Shown one piece after another: positions 27,133 to 35,247 of a stretch of 60,238 nucleotides of DNA. The stretch is from an uncultured Thermoleophilia bacterium (lineage in GTDB: Bacteria; Actinomycetota; Thermoleophilia; UBA2241). Both the position numbers and the translations under genes were made by a program. Within the stretch, counting starts at the first letter, position 1, and the number at the start of each line of letters is the position of its first letter. Under the pieces are notes generated by a model. It was given only the letters and a program-made list of their open reading frames with translations. It did not search any database and had not been told where the DNA came from. The stretch lies in NCBI GenBank assembly GCA_903862845.1, contig CAIOZS010000056.1, positions 1 to 60,238 on the forward strand, read 5' to 3'.

Positions 27133-28164
27133 GTGAGACGCCTCATCGTGCCGGCCCTGGCCGGCGTAGCGCTGGCCGTGGGCCTGGTCGCCCTTCTGGC
27201 GGCGTGCGCAGGTTCGCCCGGCACTCAGCCAACAGGCCAGGCCTCCCCGGCCGTCAGTCCTTCTGGCCCCGTCGTCCTGACTCTCGTCGGCGAGAAAGGC
27301 GAGAAGCAGTTCACGCTCAACCAGCTTGAGGCGCTCCCGGCCTACACCGGCTACGCGGGCATCAAGAGCAGCACCGGCGTCGTCACGCTGCCCGCCGAGT
27401 ACACGGGCGTGCGCCTCAGCGACCTCACGAACATGGTGGGCGGGATCACCAAGACCAACGGCGTCACGCTGGTGGCCAAGGACGGCTACGGCATGACGTT
27501 CTCCTACAACATGATCATGGATCATGCCTTCACGGCGTACGATCCCGCGACGGGCGCCGAGCAGACGCCGTCGAAAGACCTCACGGTCATCGTCGCCTAC
27601 GCCCGCGAGGGCAAGCCGCTCGGCGACGACGAAGGACCCCTGAGGCTGATGGTCGCCACGCCGCAGCCGGGCGGGCAGGTGGTGGACGGCCACTGGTCGG
27701 TCAAGTGGATCGAACGCATCTCCGTGACCAAGGCCTCGGCCGAGTGGAAGGTCCAGCTCGAGGGCGCGGTGCCGGGCAAGCTCGACAAGCCGACCTACGT
27801 GAACTGCGCCTCGCCCGGCTGCCACGGCTCCGGCTGGGTCGACGCGGCCGGCAAGCGCTGGGAGGGCGTTCCGCTGTACCTCGTTGCCGGACTGGTGGAC
27901 GACAAGAAGGGGCACGGCGCCGGAGCCTACAACGCAGCCCTGGCGCGCAAGGGCTACGACATCGTCATCGAGACCGCGACCGGCAAGGTCGTGACCATCG
28001 ACTCGCGCGACATCGCCGGCAAGCAGAACGTGATCCTGGCGGGAAAGGTCGACGGCGGCGAGCTGCCGGACGAGCTGTTTCCGCTGCGGCTGGTCGGCCC
28101 GGGCCTGAGCGAAGCACAGATGCCCGGCGGCATCGCGCGCATCGTCGTGCGAGTCAAGAAGTAG
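27133..28164 (+). CDS. Lipoprotein paralogue of the upstream gene, with CX4CH motif
   Basis: Lipoprotein of 343 residues with lipobox LLAAC near residue 22. It has the same two-domain layout as the 26055 gene: FTLNQLEALPAYTGYAG, YTGVRLSDLTNMVGGI, DGYGMTFSYN and DDEGPLRLMVATP, then NCASPGCHGSGW (CX4CH) and a second domain from WEGVPLYLVAGLVDDKKGHG. It starts at GTG 27133, 31 bp after the previous gene, and precedes wtpA by 12 bp. Export beside an oxyanion transporter suggests a link to molybdenum or tungsten, which is inference. Confidence 0.72.
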   Translation: MRRLIVPALAGVALAVGLVALLAACAGSPGTQPTGQASPAVSPSGPVVLTLVGEKGEKQFTLNQLEALPAYTGYAGIKSSTGVVTLPAEYTGVRLSDLTNMVGGITKTNGVTLVAKDGYGMTFSYNMIMDHAFTAYDPATGAEQTPSKDLTVIVAYAREGKPLGDDEGPLRLMVATPQPGGQVVDGHWSVKWIERISVTKASAEWKVQLEGAVPGKLDKPTYVNCASPGCHGSGWVDAAGKRWEGVPLYLVAGLVDDKKGHGAGAYNAALARKGYDIVIETATGKVVTIDSRDIAGKQNVILAGKVDGGELPDELFPLRLVGPGLSEAQMPGGIARIVVRVKK

Positions 28165-28176
28165 GCGAACGGGATC

Positions 28177-29289
28177 GTGCGGCGCAACGAACGCTCCGCC
28201 CTGAGGAGCGGTTCGGCCGCGGCCGCAGCCTTGGCTGTGGCCGCGGCCGTCGCCTTGTGCCTGCTCGTCGCCCTCGCGGGCTGCGGAGGAAAGCAGCGCC
28301 AGGTGAAGCTCATCTACGCCGGCAGCCTCATCGTGCCGTTCGAGCGGTTGGCCACGGAGTTCGAGCGCACGCACCCGGGTGTGGAAGTGCTCACCGAGAG
28401 CCACGGCAGCATCCAGGTCCTGCGCCACGTCACCGAGCTCGGCGACCGCTTCGATCTGGCCGTCAGCGCCGACGAGCAGCTCATCCCGCCGCTGATGTAC
28501 GACCGCGTGGATCCTGACACCGGCAAGCCGTACGCCTCCTGGTACTGCACCTTCGCCACCAACCGCATGGTGCTGGCGATCTCGCCCAAGAGCCCGTTGG
28601 CGGGAGAGCTCACCGCCGAGAACTGGTATGGCCGTCTGACCGGGTCGGACGTCCGCTTCGGGCTTGCCGACCCACGCTTCGACGCCGCCGGCTACCGCGC
28701 GCTTATGGTGCTGCAGCTTGCTGAAGGCGAGTACGACGATCCCTACCTCTTCGAGGACATGATGATGGGGCGCTTCACCTCGCCGGTCACCGTCACCCGC
28801 GACGCCAGAGGCGTCGATGTGATCGAGATCCCCGAGATCCTCGAGACGCAAGCGGGCAGCGGCGTGGTGCTGCGCGGCGCGAGCATCCAGCTCGTCGCCC
28901 TGCTCGAGTCGGGCGATCTGGACTGCGCCTTCGAATACGAGAGCGTCGCCCGGCAGCACGGCCTCAAGTACGTGAGGCTGCCGTCCGCCATCGACCTCGG
29001 CGAGGCGGCCCGTCGCGCGGCCTATCGGCGCGTCGAGGTCAAGCTCGACTCCCGCCGCTTCGCCAGCGTCAAGCCGGTGTTCCGCGGCGACGTGATCCGC
29101 TATGCGTTCACGATCCCGGCGAACGCGCCGGACCCGGGGCTGGCCGGCGATCTCGCCGCCTTTCTGCTGGGGGCGCACGGACGCCGCATCCTCGAAGCGG
29201 ACTTCCAGCCGGTGCTCACACCGCCCACGCTCGATCACGCCTCCGCCGCGCCGCAGGAGGTGAGGCAGGCGTGCGGGGGGTCAAGGTGA
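28177..29289 (+). CDS. wtpA: WtpA/ModA-like tungstate or molybdate-binding lipoprotein
   Basis: Binding lipoprotein of 370 residues; a hydrophobic leader ends in lipobox LAGC. The ligand region LIYAGSLIVPFERLATEFER and TESHGSIQVLRHVTEL match the archaeal-type WtpA family, as do DLAVSADEQLIPPLM and WYCTFATNRMVLAISPKS. The C-terminal IRYAFTIPANAPDPGLAGDL is also typical. It starts at GTG 28177. Its last codons form one arm of a perfect 21-bp inverted repeat. The partner permease and ATPase follow directly. Confidence 0.87.
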   Translation: MRRNERSALRSGSAAAAALAVAAAVALCLLVALAGCGGKQRQVKLIYAGSLIVPFERLATEFERTHPGVEVLTESHGSIQVLRHVTELGDRFDLAVSADEQLIPPLMYDRVDPDTGKPYASWYCTFATNRMVLAISPKSPLAGELTAENWYGRLTGSDVRFGLADPRFDAAGYRALMVLQLAEGEYDDPYLFEDMMMGRFTSPVTVTRDARGVDVIEIPEILETQAGSGVVLRGASIQLVALLESGDLDCAFEYESVARQHGLKYVRLPSAIDLGEAARRAAYRRVEVKLDSRRFASVKPVFRGDVIRYAFTIPANAPDPGLAGDLAAFLLGAHGRRILEADFQPVLTPPTLDHASAAPQEVRQACGGSR

Positions 29290-29348
29290 GCGTCCGCAGG
29301 GATTACAGGCACCCGGCTGATCCAGGGCCCCCCGCACGCCTGCCTCAC
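29260..29348. repeat. Perfect 21-bp inverted repeat around 47 bp
   Basis: Arm 29260-29280 (GTGAGGCAGGCGTGCGGGGGG, 21 nt shown by its ends GTGAGG and GGGGGG) is exactly complementary to 29328-29348. The left arm is coding for the WtpA C-terminus and the right arm ends 8 nt before the wtpB start. In RNA it would make a very stable hairpin next to, and probably hiding, the wtpB start. Confidence 0.85.
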
Positions 29349-29356
29349 GTGCCGTG

Positions 29357-30163
29357 ATGCGCGGTCGCCGCCTGTCGCTTTTCTGGGCGGCCTGCGCTGT
29401 GGCCGGCGCGCTGCTCGTCGCGTTCGTCGTGCTGCCGGCGGCGAGCATGATCGCCGGCGCCGGCGCCGGCTTTCTCGGCGAGGCTCTGCGCCAGGGCGAC
29501 ATCCGCCGCTCGCTGTGGCTGACGGTGTCGGCGGCGCTGATCGCCACGGCGATCGCCTTCGTCGTCGGCGTCCCGCTCGCGTATCTGCTCGCGCGCCGCG
29601 ATTTCGTCGGCAAACGCGCCATCGAGGGCATCATCGACCTGCCGATCGTCTTCCCGCACACGGCCGCCGGCATCGCGCTGCTCATGGTGTGGGGCCGCGA
29701 CGGCATAATGGGGAGGCTTCTGGCGCCCTTCGGCATCAGCTTCACCGAGACCGTCGCCGGCATCGTCCTCGCGATGCTGTTCGTCAGCCTGCCGTTCCTT
29801 GTCGACACCTCGCGCGAGACCTTCGCCCTTGTGGACGAGCGCTACGAGCACGTGGCGCGCACCTTGGGCTCGTCGCCGGGGGGCGCCTTTCTTCGCGTCA
29901 CTTTCCCGCAGGCGTGGCGCGGGGTGCTCGCCGGCGCCGTCTTGATGTGGGGCCGCGGCATCAGCGAGTTCGGCGCCGTCGTCATCCTCGCCTACAACCC
30001 CAAGGTCATCTCGGTGCTCACGTTCGAGCTGTTCGAGGGTTTCGGCCTGCGCGCGGCGCAGCCGCCGGCCGTGCTCATCGTGATCGTCGCGTTCGTCGTC
30101 TTCCTGGTGGTGCGCACGGTGCTGCTGCCGCGGCGCGGCCGGTCGCGAAAGGGTTCCGCATGA
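29357..30163 (+). CDS. wtpB: Tungstate/molybdate ABC transporter permease
   Basis: Integral membrane permease of about 268 residues with six hydrophobic segments. The coupling loop EHVARTLGSSPGGAFLRVTFP is the EAA motif (only its core is diagnostic), and IDLPIVFPHTAAGIALL plus RGISEFGAVVILAYNP match ModB/WtpB proteins. The start is ATG 29357 or the GTG at 29354; no clear ribosome site is visible because the region is the hairpin arm. It overlaps wtpC by 4 nt. Confidence 0.88.
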   Translation: MRGRRLSLFWAACAVAGALLVAFVVLPAASMIAGAGAGFLGEALRQGDIRRSLWLTVSAALIATAIAFVVGVPLAYLLARRDFVGKRAIEGIIDLPIVFPHTAAGIALLMVWGRDGIMGRLLAPFGISFTETVAGIVLAMLFVSLPFLVDTSRETFALVDERYEHVARTLGSSPGGAFLRVTFPQAWRGVLAGAVLMWGRGISEFGAVVILAYNPKVISVLTFELFEGFGLRAAQPPAVLIVIVAFVVFLVVRTVLLPRRGRSRKGSA

Positions 30164-31233
30164 TCGGCCTGCGCGGCGTGGAGGTCGCCGCCGGCGCCTT
30201 CTCGGTAGGGCCACTCGACCTCGATGTGCCCGCCGGCGAGTACGCCGTGCTGCTGGGCCCGAGCGGCGCCGGCAAGACGCTGGTGCTTGAGGCGCTGGCC
30301 GGCGTGCGGAGGGTGCGCGCGGGACGTCTGTTCGTGGACGGCGCCGACGTGACCCGGCTGCCCGCGGAGCGGAGGCGGGTCGGGCTCGTCTTTCAGGACG
30401 GGCTCCTGTTCCCTCATCTCAGCGTCGCCGCCAACGTCGCCTACGGCTTCCACCGCGGCAACGGCGAACGGACCGGGTGGCTCCGCCGGCCGTCCGCCGA
30501 GCGACTCGCACAGCTCGCCGAGGAGGTGGGCATCACGCATCTGCTAAAGCGACGGCCGCAGACGCTGTCCGGCGGCGAGCGTCAGCGCGTCGCGCTGGCG
30601 CGGGCGCTCGCCGCGCGGCCCCGGGCTCTGCTTCTCGACGAGCCCCTGAGCGCCGTCGACGTCGAGGCGCGCGAGGAGCTTCAGGAGGTGCTGCGAAGCG
30701 TTTGTCGGCGAGAAGGTCTGACGGTGCTGCACGTCACGCACGATCGCGCCGAAGCATTCGCGCTGGCCGACACGTGCGCGCTCCTCGTGGACGGCACGCT
30801 TCGGCAGACCGGCCGGCCGCAGGACGTGTTGCGGTGGCCGGCCGACGAGGCGGTGGCGCGTTTCCTCGGCGCCCGCAACGTGGTGCGCGCCGTGCGCGAC
30901 GAGTCCGATGCGCGCCTCGCGCACCTGGCCACGGGCGTCGCGCTGCGCGTCGCCGACCCGTTGCCGGCGGCCGCCGTCGACCTTGTCGTGCGGCCGGAGG
31001 ACGTGGAGGTGTGGCCGGTTGGCGCCGCGCCCCCAGGGGCCGCCAATCGTCTCCGCGCCACCGTGGTGCGCCTGGTCCTCCAGGGTGGCCACGTGCTGGT
31101 CGGCGCAGAGAGCCCCGCGCCGATGGAGGCCCTGGTCACGGCGCGCCGCGCGGAGGACCTTGGGCTGCGCGTGGGTGCCGCGGTCGAGCTCACTGTGGCT
31201 CCCGCCTGCGTCCACTCCATTCCGACAACGTGA
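30160..31233 (+). CDS. wtpC: Tungstate/molybdate ABC transporter ATPase
   Basis: ATPase of 357 residues. Walker A is LGPSGAGKTLVLE, signature LSGGERQRVALARAL and Walker B ALLLDEPLSAVD, with the switch His in LHVTHDRAEA. A C-terminal TOBE-like regulatory part (about residues 235-357) includes VDLVVRPEDVEVW. The ATG at 30160 overlaps the wtpB stop as ATGA. It completes wtpABC with the genes just upstream. Confidence 0.9.
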   Translation: MIGLRGVEVAAGAFSVGPLDLDVPAGEYAVLLGPSGAGKTLVLEALAGVRRVRAGRLFVDGADVTRLPAERRRVGLVFQDGLLFPHLSVAANVAYGFHRGNGERTGWLRRPSAERLAQLAEEVGITHLLKRRPQTLSGGERQRVALARALAARPRALLLDEPLSAVDVEAREELQEVLRSVCRREGLTVLHVTHDRAEAFALADTCALLVDGTLRQTGRPQDVLRWPADEAVARFLGARNVVRAVRDESDARLAHLATGVALRVADPLPAAAVDLVVRPEDVEVWPVGAAPPGAANRLRATVVRLVLQGGHVLVGAESPAPMEALVTARRAEDLGLRVGAAVELTVAPACVHSIPTT

Positions 31234-31314
31234 GCGGCCGTTTGCCGAATGCCGCGGCGGGAATGAGCTTCGGGACGGGCCGCGTCGGGCGGCGACGAAG
31301 CGAAGGAGGCAGCC

Positions 31315-31518
31315 ATGACCTTGAGTGCGCGCAACCAGCTCCCGGGCGTTGTCAAAAGCGTGGTGCTCGGCACCGTGATGGCGGAGGTCGTCGTCGACGT
31401 CGCGGGTCACCAGGTTGTGTCGGTGATCACGAGGCACGCCGTCGAGGCGCTCGACATCAAGGCCGGCGACAGCGTCAAGGCCGTCATCAAATCCACCGAG
31501 GTCATGCTCGAGAAATGA
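31315..31518 (+). CDS. Molbindin (single Mop/TOBE domain)
   Basis: A 67-residue cytosolic protein made of one Mop domain: LSARNQLPGVVKSVVLGTVM, then VVSVITRHAVEALDIKAGD and AVIKSTEVMLEK. Such proteins assemble as hexamers and bind molybdate or tungstate, probably as a store or buffer. GGAGG lies 7-8 nt before the ATG. It sits between wtpC and moaA. Confidence 0.92.
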   Translation: MTLSARNQLPGVVKSVVLGTVMAEVVVDVAGHQVVSVITRHAVEALDIKAGDSVKAVIKSTEVMLEK

Positions 31519-31552
31519 CGCCGCGGGGATGGCCCGCTACACTGGAGCCCGC

Positions 31553-32518
31553 GTGAACGCCATCCCCGACAACTCTCAGGGCAGAGTCGACTACCTGCGC
31601 CTCTCGATCACCGACCGGTGCAATCTGCGCTGCACGTATTGCATGCCTGCCGAAGGCGTGCCGGCGCGTTCTCACGACGACATCCTCAGCTACGAGGAGC
31701 TGGCCGCGTTCGCCCGCGTGGCCGCCGGCTGCGGCATCAGCAAGGTGCGCATCACCGGGGGGGAACCGCTGGTGCGGCACGGCAGCGCCGACTTCGTCGG
31801 CATGCTCGGCCGCACGAGCGGCATCCGCGACATCTCGCTGACGACCAACGGGGTGCTGCTGCCGAGGCACGCGGCCGCTCTGCGCCGCGCCGGGCTGCGC
31901 CGGGTCAACATCAGCCTCGACAGCCTTGACCCGGCGCGCTTCGCGCGGATCACCCGGGGGGGGCGGCTCGCCGACGCGCTCGCCGGCCTTGACGCGGCCT
32001 TCGCCGCGGGCTTCGCGCCGGTCAAGATCAACGCGCTTCTGCTCGACGGCATCGAAGACGAGCTCGACGACTTCGTCGCCCTGACGCGCGAGCGCGAGGT
32101 GCACGTGCGCTTCATCGAGTTCATGCCGCTCGACCGCCGGCTCGGCGGCCACGGTCATCTGGTGCCGGCTCCCGAGATCCTGCAGCTCCTCAAAGACCGT
32201 CACGAGCTGGTGCCGCACGAGGGCCCTTACGGGCACGGCCCGGCGCAGTATTGGCACGCGCCTGGGGCGCTCGGCACCATCGGCTTCATCGCCGGGGTCT
32301 CCGAGCACTTCTGCGAGAGGTGCAACCGCCTGCGCCTCACCGCCGACGGGCGCCTGCGCACCTGCCTGTTCTCGGGCGATGAGGTCGCGGTCCGGCCGCT
32401 CATCGCCCATCCCGCCGAGCTGCGCGACGCGATCGGTGCCGCGGTGGCGGGCAAGAGCTTCGACCGCTGCCGCGAACAGCGCGCCAACGAGCGCGCGATG
32501 TCCGAGATCGGCGGCTGA
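31553..32518 (+). CDS. moaA: GTP 3',8-cyclase MoaA
   Basis: Radical SAM enzyme for the first step of molybdopterin synthesis, 321 residues from this start. The N-terminal cluster motif is [10 protein letters not shown], followed by [13 protein letters not shown]. The C-terminal cluster is [18 protein letters not shown], and the protein ends in the required Gly-Gly. The GTG at 31553 gives the standard N-terminus and lies 9 nt after TACACT (31538-31543), so the transcript may be leaderless. An ATG at 31529 is also in frame. Confidence 0.95.
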   Translation: MNAIPDNSQGRVDYLRLSITDRCNLRCTYCMPAEGVPARSHDDILSYEELAAFARVAAGCGISKVRITGGEPLVRHGSADFVGMLGRTSGIRDISLTTNGVLLPRHAAALRRAGLRRVNISLDSLDPARFARITRGGRLADALAGLDAAFAAGFAPVKINALLLDGIEDELDDFVALTREREVHVRFIEFMPLDRRLGGHGHLVPAPEILQLLKDRHELVPHEGPYGHGPAQYWHAPGALGTIGFIAGVSEHFCERCNRLRLTADGRLRTCLFSGDEVAVRPLIAHPAELRDAIGAAVAGKSFDRCREQRANERAMSEIGG

Positions 32519-32522
32519 GGCA

Positions 32523-33029
32523 GTGAGCGAGCTCAGCCATCTGGATGCGCGCGGGCGCGCGCGCATGGTCGACGTCGGCGGCAAGGACGAGACGGCGCGC
32601 GTGGCGCGCGCCGAGGCGCGCGTCTTCATGGCGCCCGCCACGCTCGCCATGATCCAGGACGAAGCGGCGCCCAAGGGCGACGTGATCGCCGCCGCCCGTC
32701 TTGCCGGCATCATGGCGGCCAAGCGCACCCACGAGCTCATCCCCCTGTGTCACCAGCTCAACCTGACCTCCGTGGCCGTCGAGATCGAGGCGGACGCCGC
32801 GCTGCCCGGCCTGCGCGTCGTCAGCGAAGCCCGGCTGCGTGGCCGCACGGGTGTGGAAATGGAGGCGCTGGTCGCCGCGTCCGTGGCGGCGCTCACCATC
32901 TACGACATGTGCAAGGCCGTCGATCGCGGCATGGAGATCACGGCCGTGCGCCTGCTCGAGAAGAGCGGCGGGCGCAGCGGCGAGTGGCGGCGCGAGGCGA
33001 GCGCGGAGCAGAGCGGCGGCGAGCCGTGA
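32523..33029 (+). CDS. moaC: Cyclic pyranopterin monophosphate synthase MoaC
   Basis: Second enzyme of molybdopterin synthesis, turning the MoaA product into cPMP, 168 residues. Motifs include [31 protein letters not shown] and [15 protein letters not shown]. The start is GTG 32523, 4 nt after moaA. The C-terminal 15 residues form an acidic, Ser/Gly-rich tail. It overlaps the next gene by 4 nt. Confidence 0.95.
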   Translation: MSELSHLDARGRARMVDVGGKDETARVARAEARVFMAPATLAMIQDEAAPKGDVIAAARLAGIMAAKRTHELIPLCHQLNLTSVAVEIEADAALPGLRVVSEARLRGRTGVEMEALVAASVAALTIYDMCKAVDRGMEITAVRLLEKSGGRSGEWRREASAEQSGGEP

Positions 33030-33994
33030 GCCGGCAGGCCGTGGACGGCCGCATCGTGTCGGTCAACGTCGCCGCCGAGAAGGGCGTGCGCAAGGAGCCC
33101 GTGGAGTCGATCACCCTGGTGGTCGAGCATGGCGTCGAGGGCGACGCGCACGCCGGTCCGTGGCACCGCCAGGTGAGCCTGCTGGCCGGCGAGAGCATCG
33201 AGAAGATGAAGGCGGCGTGCCCTACGGTCGGGCCGGGCGCCTTCGGCGAGAACATCACCACCGAGGGCCTTGTGCTCTACGAGCTGCCCGTCGGCGCGCG
33301 CCTGCACGCCGGCGAGACCCTGCTCGAGGTCACCCAGATCGGCAAGGTGTGCCACGACCGCTGCGCCATCTTCCGCCAGGCCGGCGACTGCGTCATGCCG
33401 CGAGAGGGCATTTTCGCGCGCGTCGTCGAGGGCGGAGAGATCGTGCCGGGTCAGGGCATCGTGCTGCTCAAGCCGAGCCTCATCGTGGCCGGCGTGCTCA
33501 CGGTGAGCGATAAGGGCTCGCGCGGCGAGCGCGAGGACGCCAGCGGCGACGCCCTCGAAGTGGCGCTGCGCGCCTTGGGCGTCGCCTCTGTGGAGCGCGC
33601 CATCGTCCCGGATGAGGCCGACCAGATCGCCGCCGAGCTACGGCGCTGGGCCGACCAGAGCCCGGTGAACCTCATCCTCACCACGGGCGGTACCGGGATG
33701 ACCACGCGTGACGTGACGCCCGAGGCGACACTCGAGGTGCTCGAGCGTCAGGCGCCGGGCTTCGCCGAGGCGATGCGCGCCGGCTCGGCCGCCACGACGC
33801 CGCACGCGATGCTCTCGCGCGCCGTGAGCGGGATGCGCGGCAAGACGCTGATCATCAACATGCCGGGCAGCCCGCGCGCCTGCCGCGAGCAGTTCGCGAT
33901 GATCGCGCCGGCGCTGCCGCACGCCGTGGAGAAGCTGCTCGACCTGGGCGGCGACTGCGCCCCGCCCGAACCGCCGCCCGCGCCGCTGGGCTGA
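33026..33994 (+). CDS. MOSC domain fused to MogA/MoaB-type molybdopterin adenylyltransferase
   Basis: A fusion of 322 residues. Residues about 1-150 form a MOSC domain, with [20 protein letters not shown] and the conserved Cys region [16 protein letters not shown]. Residues about 155-322 form a MogA/MoaB domain, with [38 protein letters not shown] and [15 protein letters not shown]. The second domain activates molybdopterin by adenylylation before metal insertion; MOSC domains bind sulfurated pterin or metal-sulfur groups. GTG 33026 overlaps moaC. Confidence 0.9.
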   Translation: MSRQAVDGRIVSVNVAAEKGVRKEPVESITLVVEHGVEGDAHAGPWHRQVSLLAGESIEKMKAACPTVGPGAFGENITTEGLVLYELPVGARLHAGETLLEVTQIGKVCHDRCAIFRQAGDCVMPREGIFARVVEGGEIVPGQGIVLLKPSLIVAGVLTVSDKGSRGEREDASGDALEVALRALGVASVERAIVPDEADQIAAELRRWADQSPVNLILTTGGTGMTTRDVTPEATLEVLERQAPGFAEAMRAGSAATTPHAMLSRAVSGMRGKTLIINMPGSPRACREQFAMIAPALPHAVEKLLDLGGDCAPPEPPPAPLG

Positions 33995-34030
33995 CGCCGG
34001 GCCGGGTCGGCAGGCAGCCGGTCATGCCCG

Positions 34031-34678
34031 TCAGGGCGTGAAGCGCTGCCGGCGGAAATAGCTCAGGTACAGGGCGACGGCCGCGTCCGCCTCTGCCACC
34101 TCGCGGCGGTGACCGGCCGTGAGGCGATCGCCCACGCTCTGGCGCGTCACTCCGAGCCGCTGCGCTACTTCGCGCTGGTGGCCGAGCTCCCGGTAGGCCG
34201 CGATAGCTTCCCACTGCTTCAGCGTGCGCGCCCGGATGAGGGGGTCGACGAGACGACTCAGGGCGCCCAGCAGCACGTCGCCGGCGTCGCCGGTGCCGAG
34301 GTAGCGACAGAGGCCGTCGTCACGCACGGCGAGCCGCAGGGCGCGACGGGCAAGGGAGTGGCCGTCGCGCCCGTCGGTCGCCGGGTCGCGGGCGTGCTCG
34401 ACGGCGCCGATGCCCGCGCCGAACCGCAGCTCCAGTGGAGCAAGACTCTCGCGGAGCACGCTGATGCAGAGCGGCGCCTGCGCCGGGTCTGCCAGGGCGC
34501 CCTGGGCGCGACCGTCGCCGGTCACGGCGAACGGTTCGGCGACGGCCGGTGCGAAGAGCTGGTTGAGACGCTCGAGGGCGGGCTGCAGGCGGCGACCGGC
34601 ATCCGCCTCGCCGGCGCCGGCGACCTCGGCGCAGATCACGGCGATGAGCTTGCTCTCACGGCGTTTGTCGATGGACAT
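34031..34678 (-). CDS. SatD-family protein with helix-turn-helix
   Basis: Protein of 215 residues. The N-terminal part matches SatD: IAVICAEVAGAGEADAGRRL, FAVTGDGRAQG and LRFGAGIGAV. The C-terminal part has a sigma-70 region 4-like helix-turn-helix, HQREVAQRLGVTRQSVGDRL. SatD proteins are of unknown function, often linked to stress. It converges with the MOSC-MogA gene and diverges from ccmE. Confidence 0.75.
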   Translation of the reverse strand: MSIDKRRESKLIAVICAEVAGAGEADAGRRLQPALERLNQLFAPAVAEPFAVTGDGRAQGALADPAQAPLCISVLRESLAPLELRFGAGIGAVEHARDPATDGRDGHSLARRALRLAVRDDGLCRYLGTGDAGDVLLGALSRLVDPLIRARTLKQWEAIAAYRELGHQREVAQRLGVTRQSVGDRLTAGHRREVAEADAAVALYLSYFRRQRFTP

Positions 34679-34811
34679 GCCGCAAGCTACGCCGTCGGCC
34701 GTCGCCCTCCTTCACACGACTTAATCATGCTGCGGACAGTGGAAATGGCGTGAAGCCCGCTCGTGGGCTACACTATGGGGCGCCGCTCGCACAGCAACCG
34801 GGGGTATCCGC

Positions 34812-35237
34812 GTGAACAAGAAGTCTCGAACGCGTCTGCTCATCGCTACCGGCGTGATCGTCGTGGTGTTCGTCATCGGCGTGGTCTTTCTCGTGCAGAA
34901 ACAGGGCGCCTACTACCGTCAGGTCTCCGATCTCACCAGCGGCCAATACGACGGCAAGAACGTCAAGGTCGGCGGCAAGGTGCTGGACGGCACGATCAAT
35001 CGCGACGCCGGCGGAGTTCATTTCACCATCCAGGACCTCACGGGCAAGTCGCAGACGGTCAAGGTCACGTACAGCGGCCAGATGCCCAACACGTTCGACA
35101 GCGGTGTCGACGTAGTGGTCATCGGCAAGTACGCGGCCACCGACGGCACGATCAGCGCCGACCAGCTCCAGACCAAGTGCCCGAGCAAGTACAAGGCGCA
35201 GGCCTCCACCGCGCCCTCGCCGGCCGCGGCGCAATGA
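34812..35237 (+). CDS. ccmE: Haem chaperone CcmE, CxxxY variant
   Basis: Membrane-anchored haem chaperone of 141 residues: one N-terminal helix (about 8-28) and an OB-fold with NVKVGGKVLDGTI and VTYSGQMPNTFDSGVDVVVIG. The haem-attachment site reads CPSKY where classical CcmE has HxxxY. This CxxxY form is known in Archaea and some Desulfovibrio, in systems lacking CcmH. It starts at GTG 34812 with GGGGG upstream; TACACT at 34769-34774 is a likely -10 box. It heads the ccm-hem run. Confidence 0.93.
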   Translation: MNKKSRTRLLIATGVIVVVFVIGVVFLVQKQGAYYRQVSDLTSGQYDGKNVKVGGKVLDGTINRDAGGVHFTIQDLTGKSQTVKVTYSGQMPNTFDSGVDVVVIGKYAATDGTISADQLQTKCPSKYKAQASTAPSPAAAQ

Positions 35238-35247
35238 GGCCGCGCGG

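Noticed and set aside
27076..29238. 720-residue open frame on the minus strand
   Set aside because: It is antisense to the lipoprotein and wtpA genes, which have signal peptides and family motifs. It is His/Arg/Asp-rich, as expected of a shadow frame.
29260..29348. Invertible promoter segment
   Set aside because: The left arm is coding for WtpA and no recombinase is nearby. An RNA hairpin is the simpler reading.
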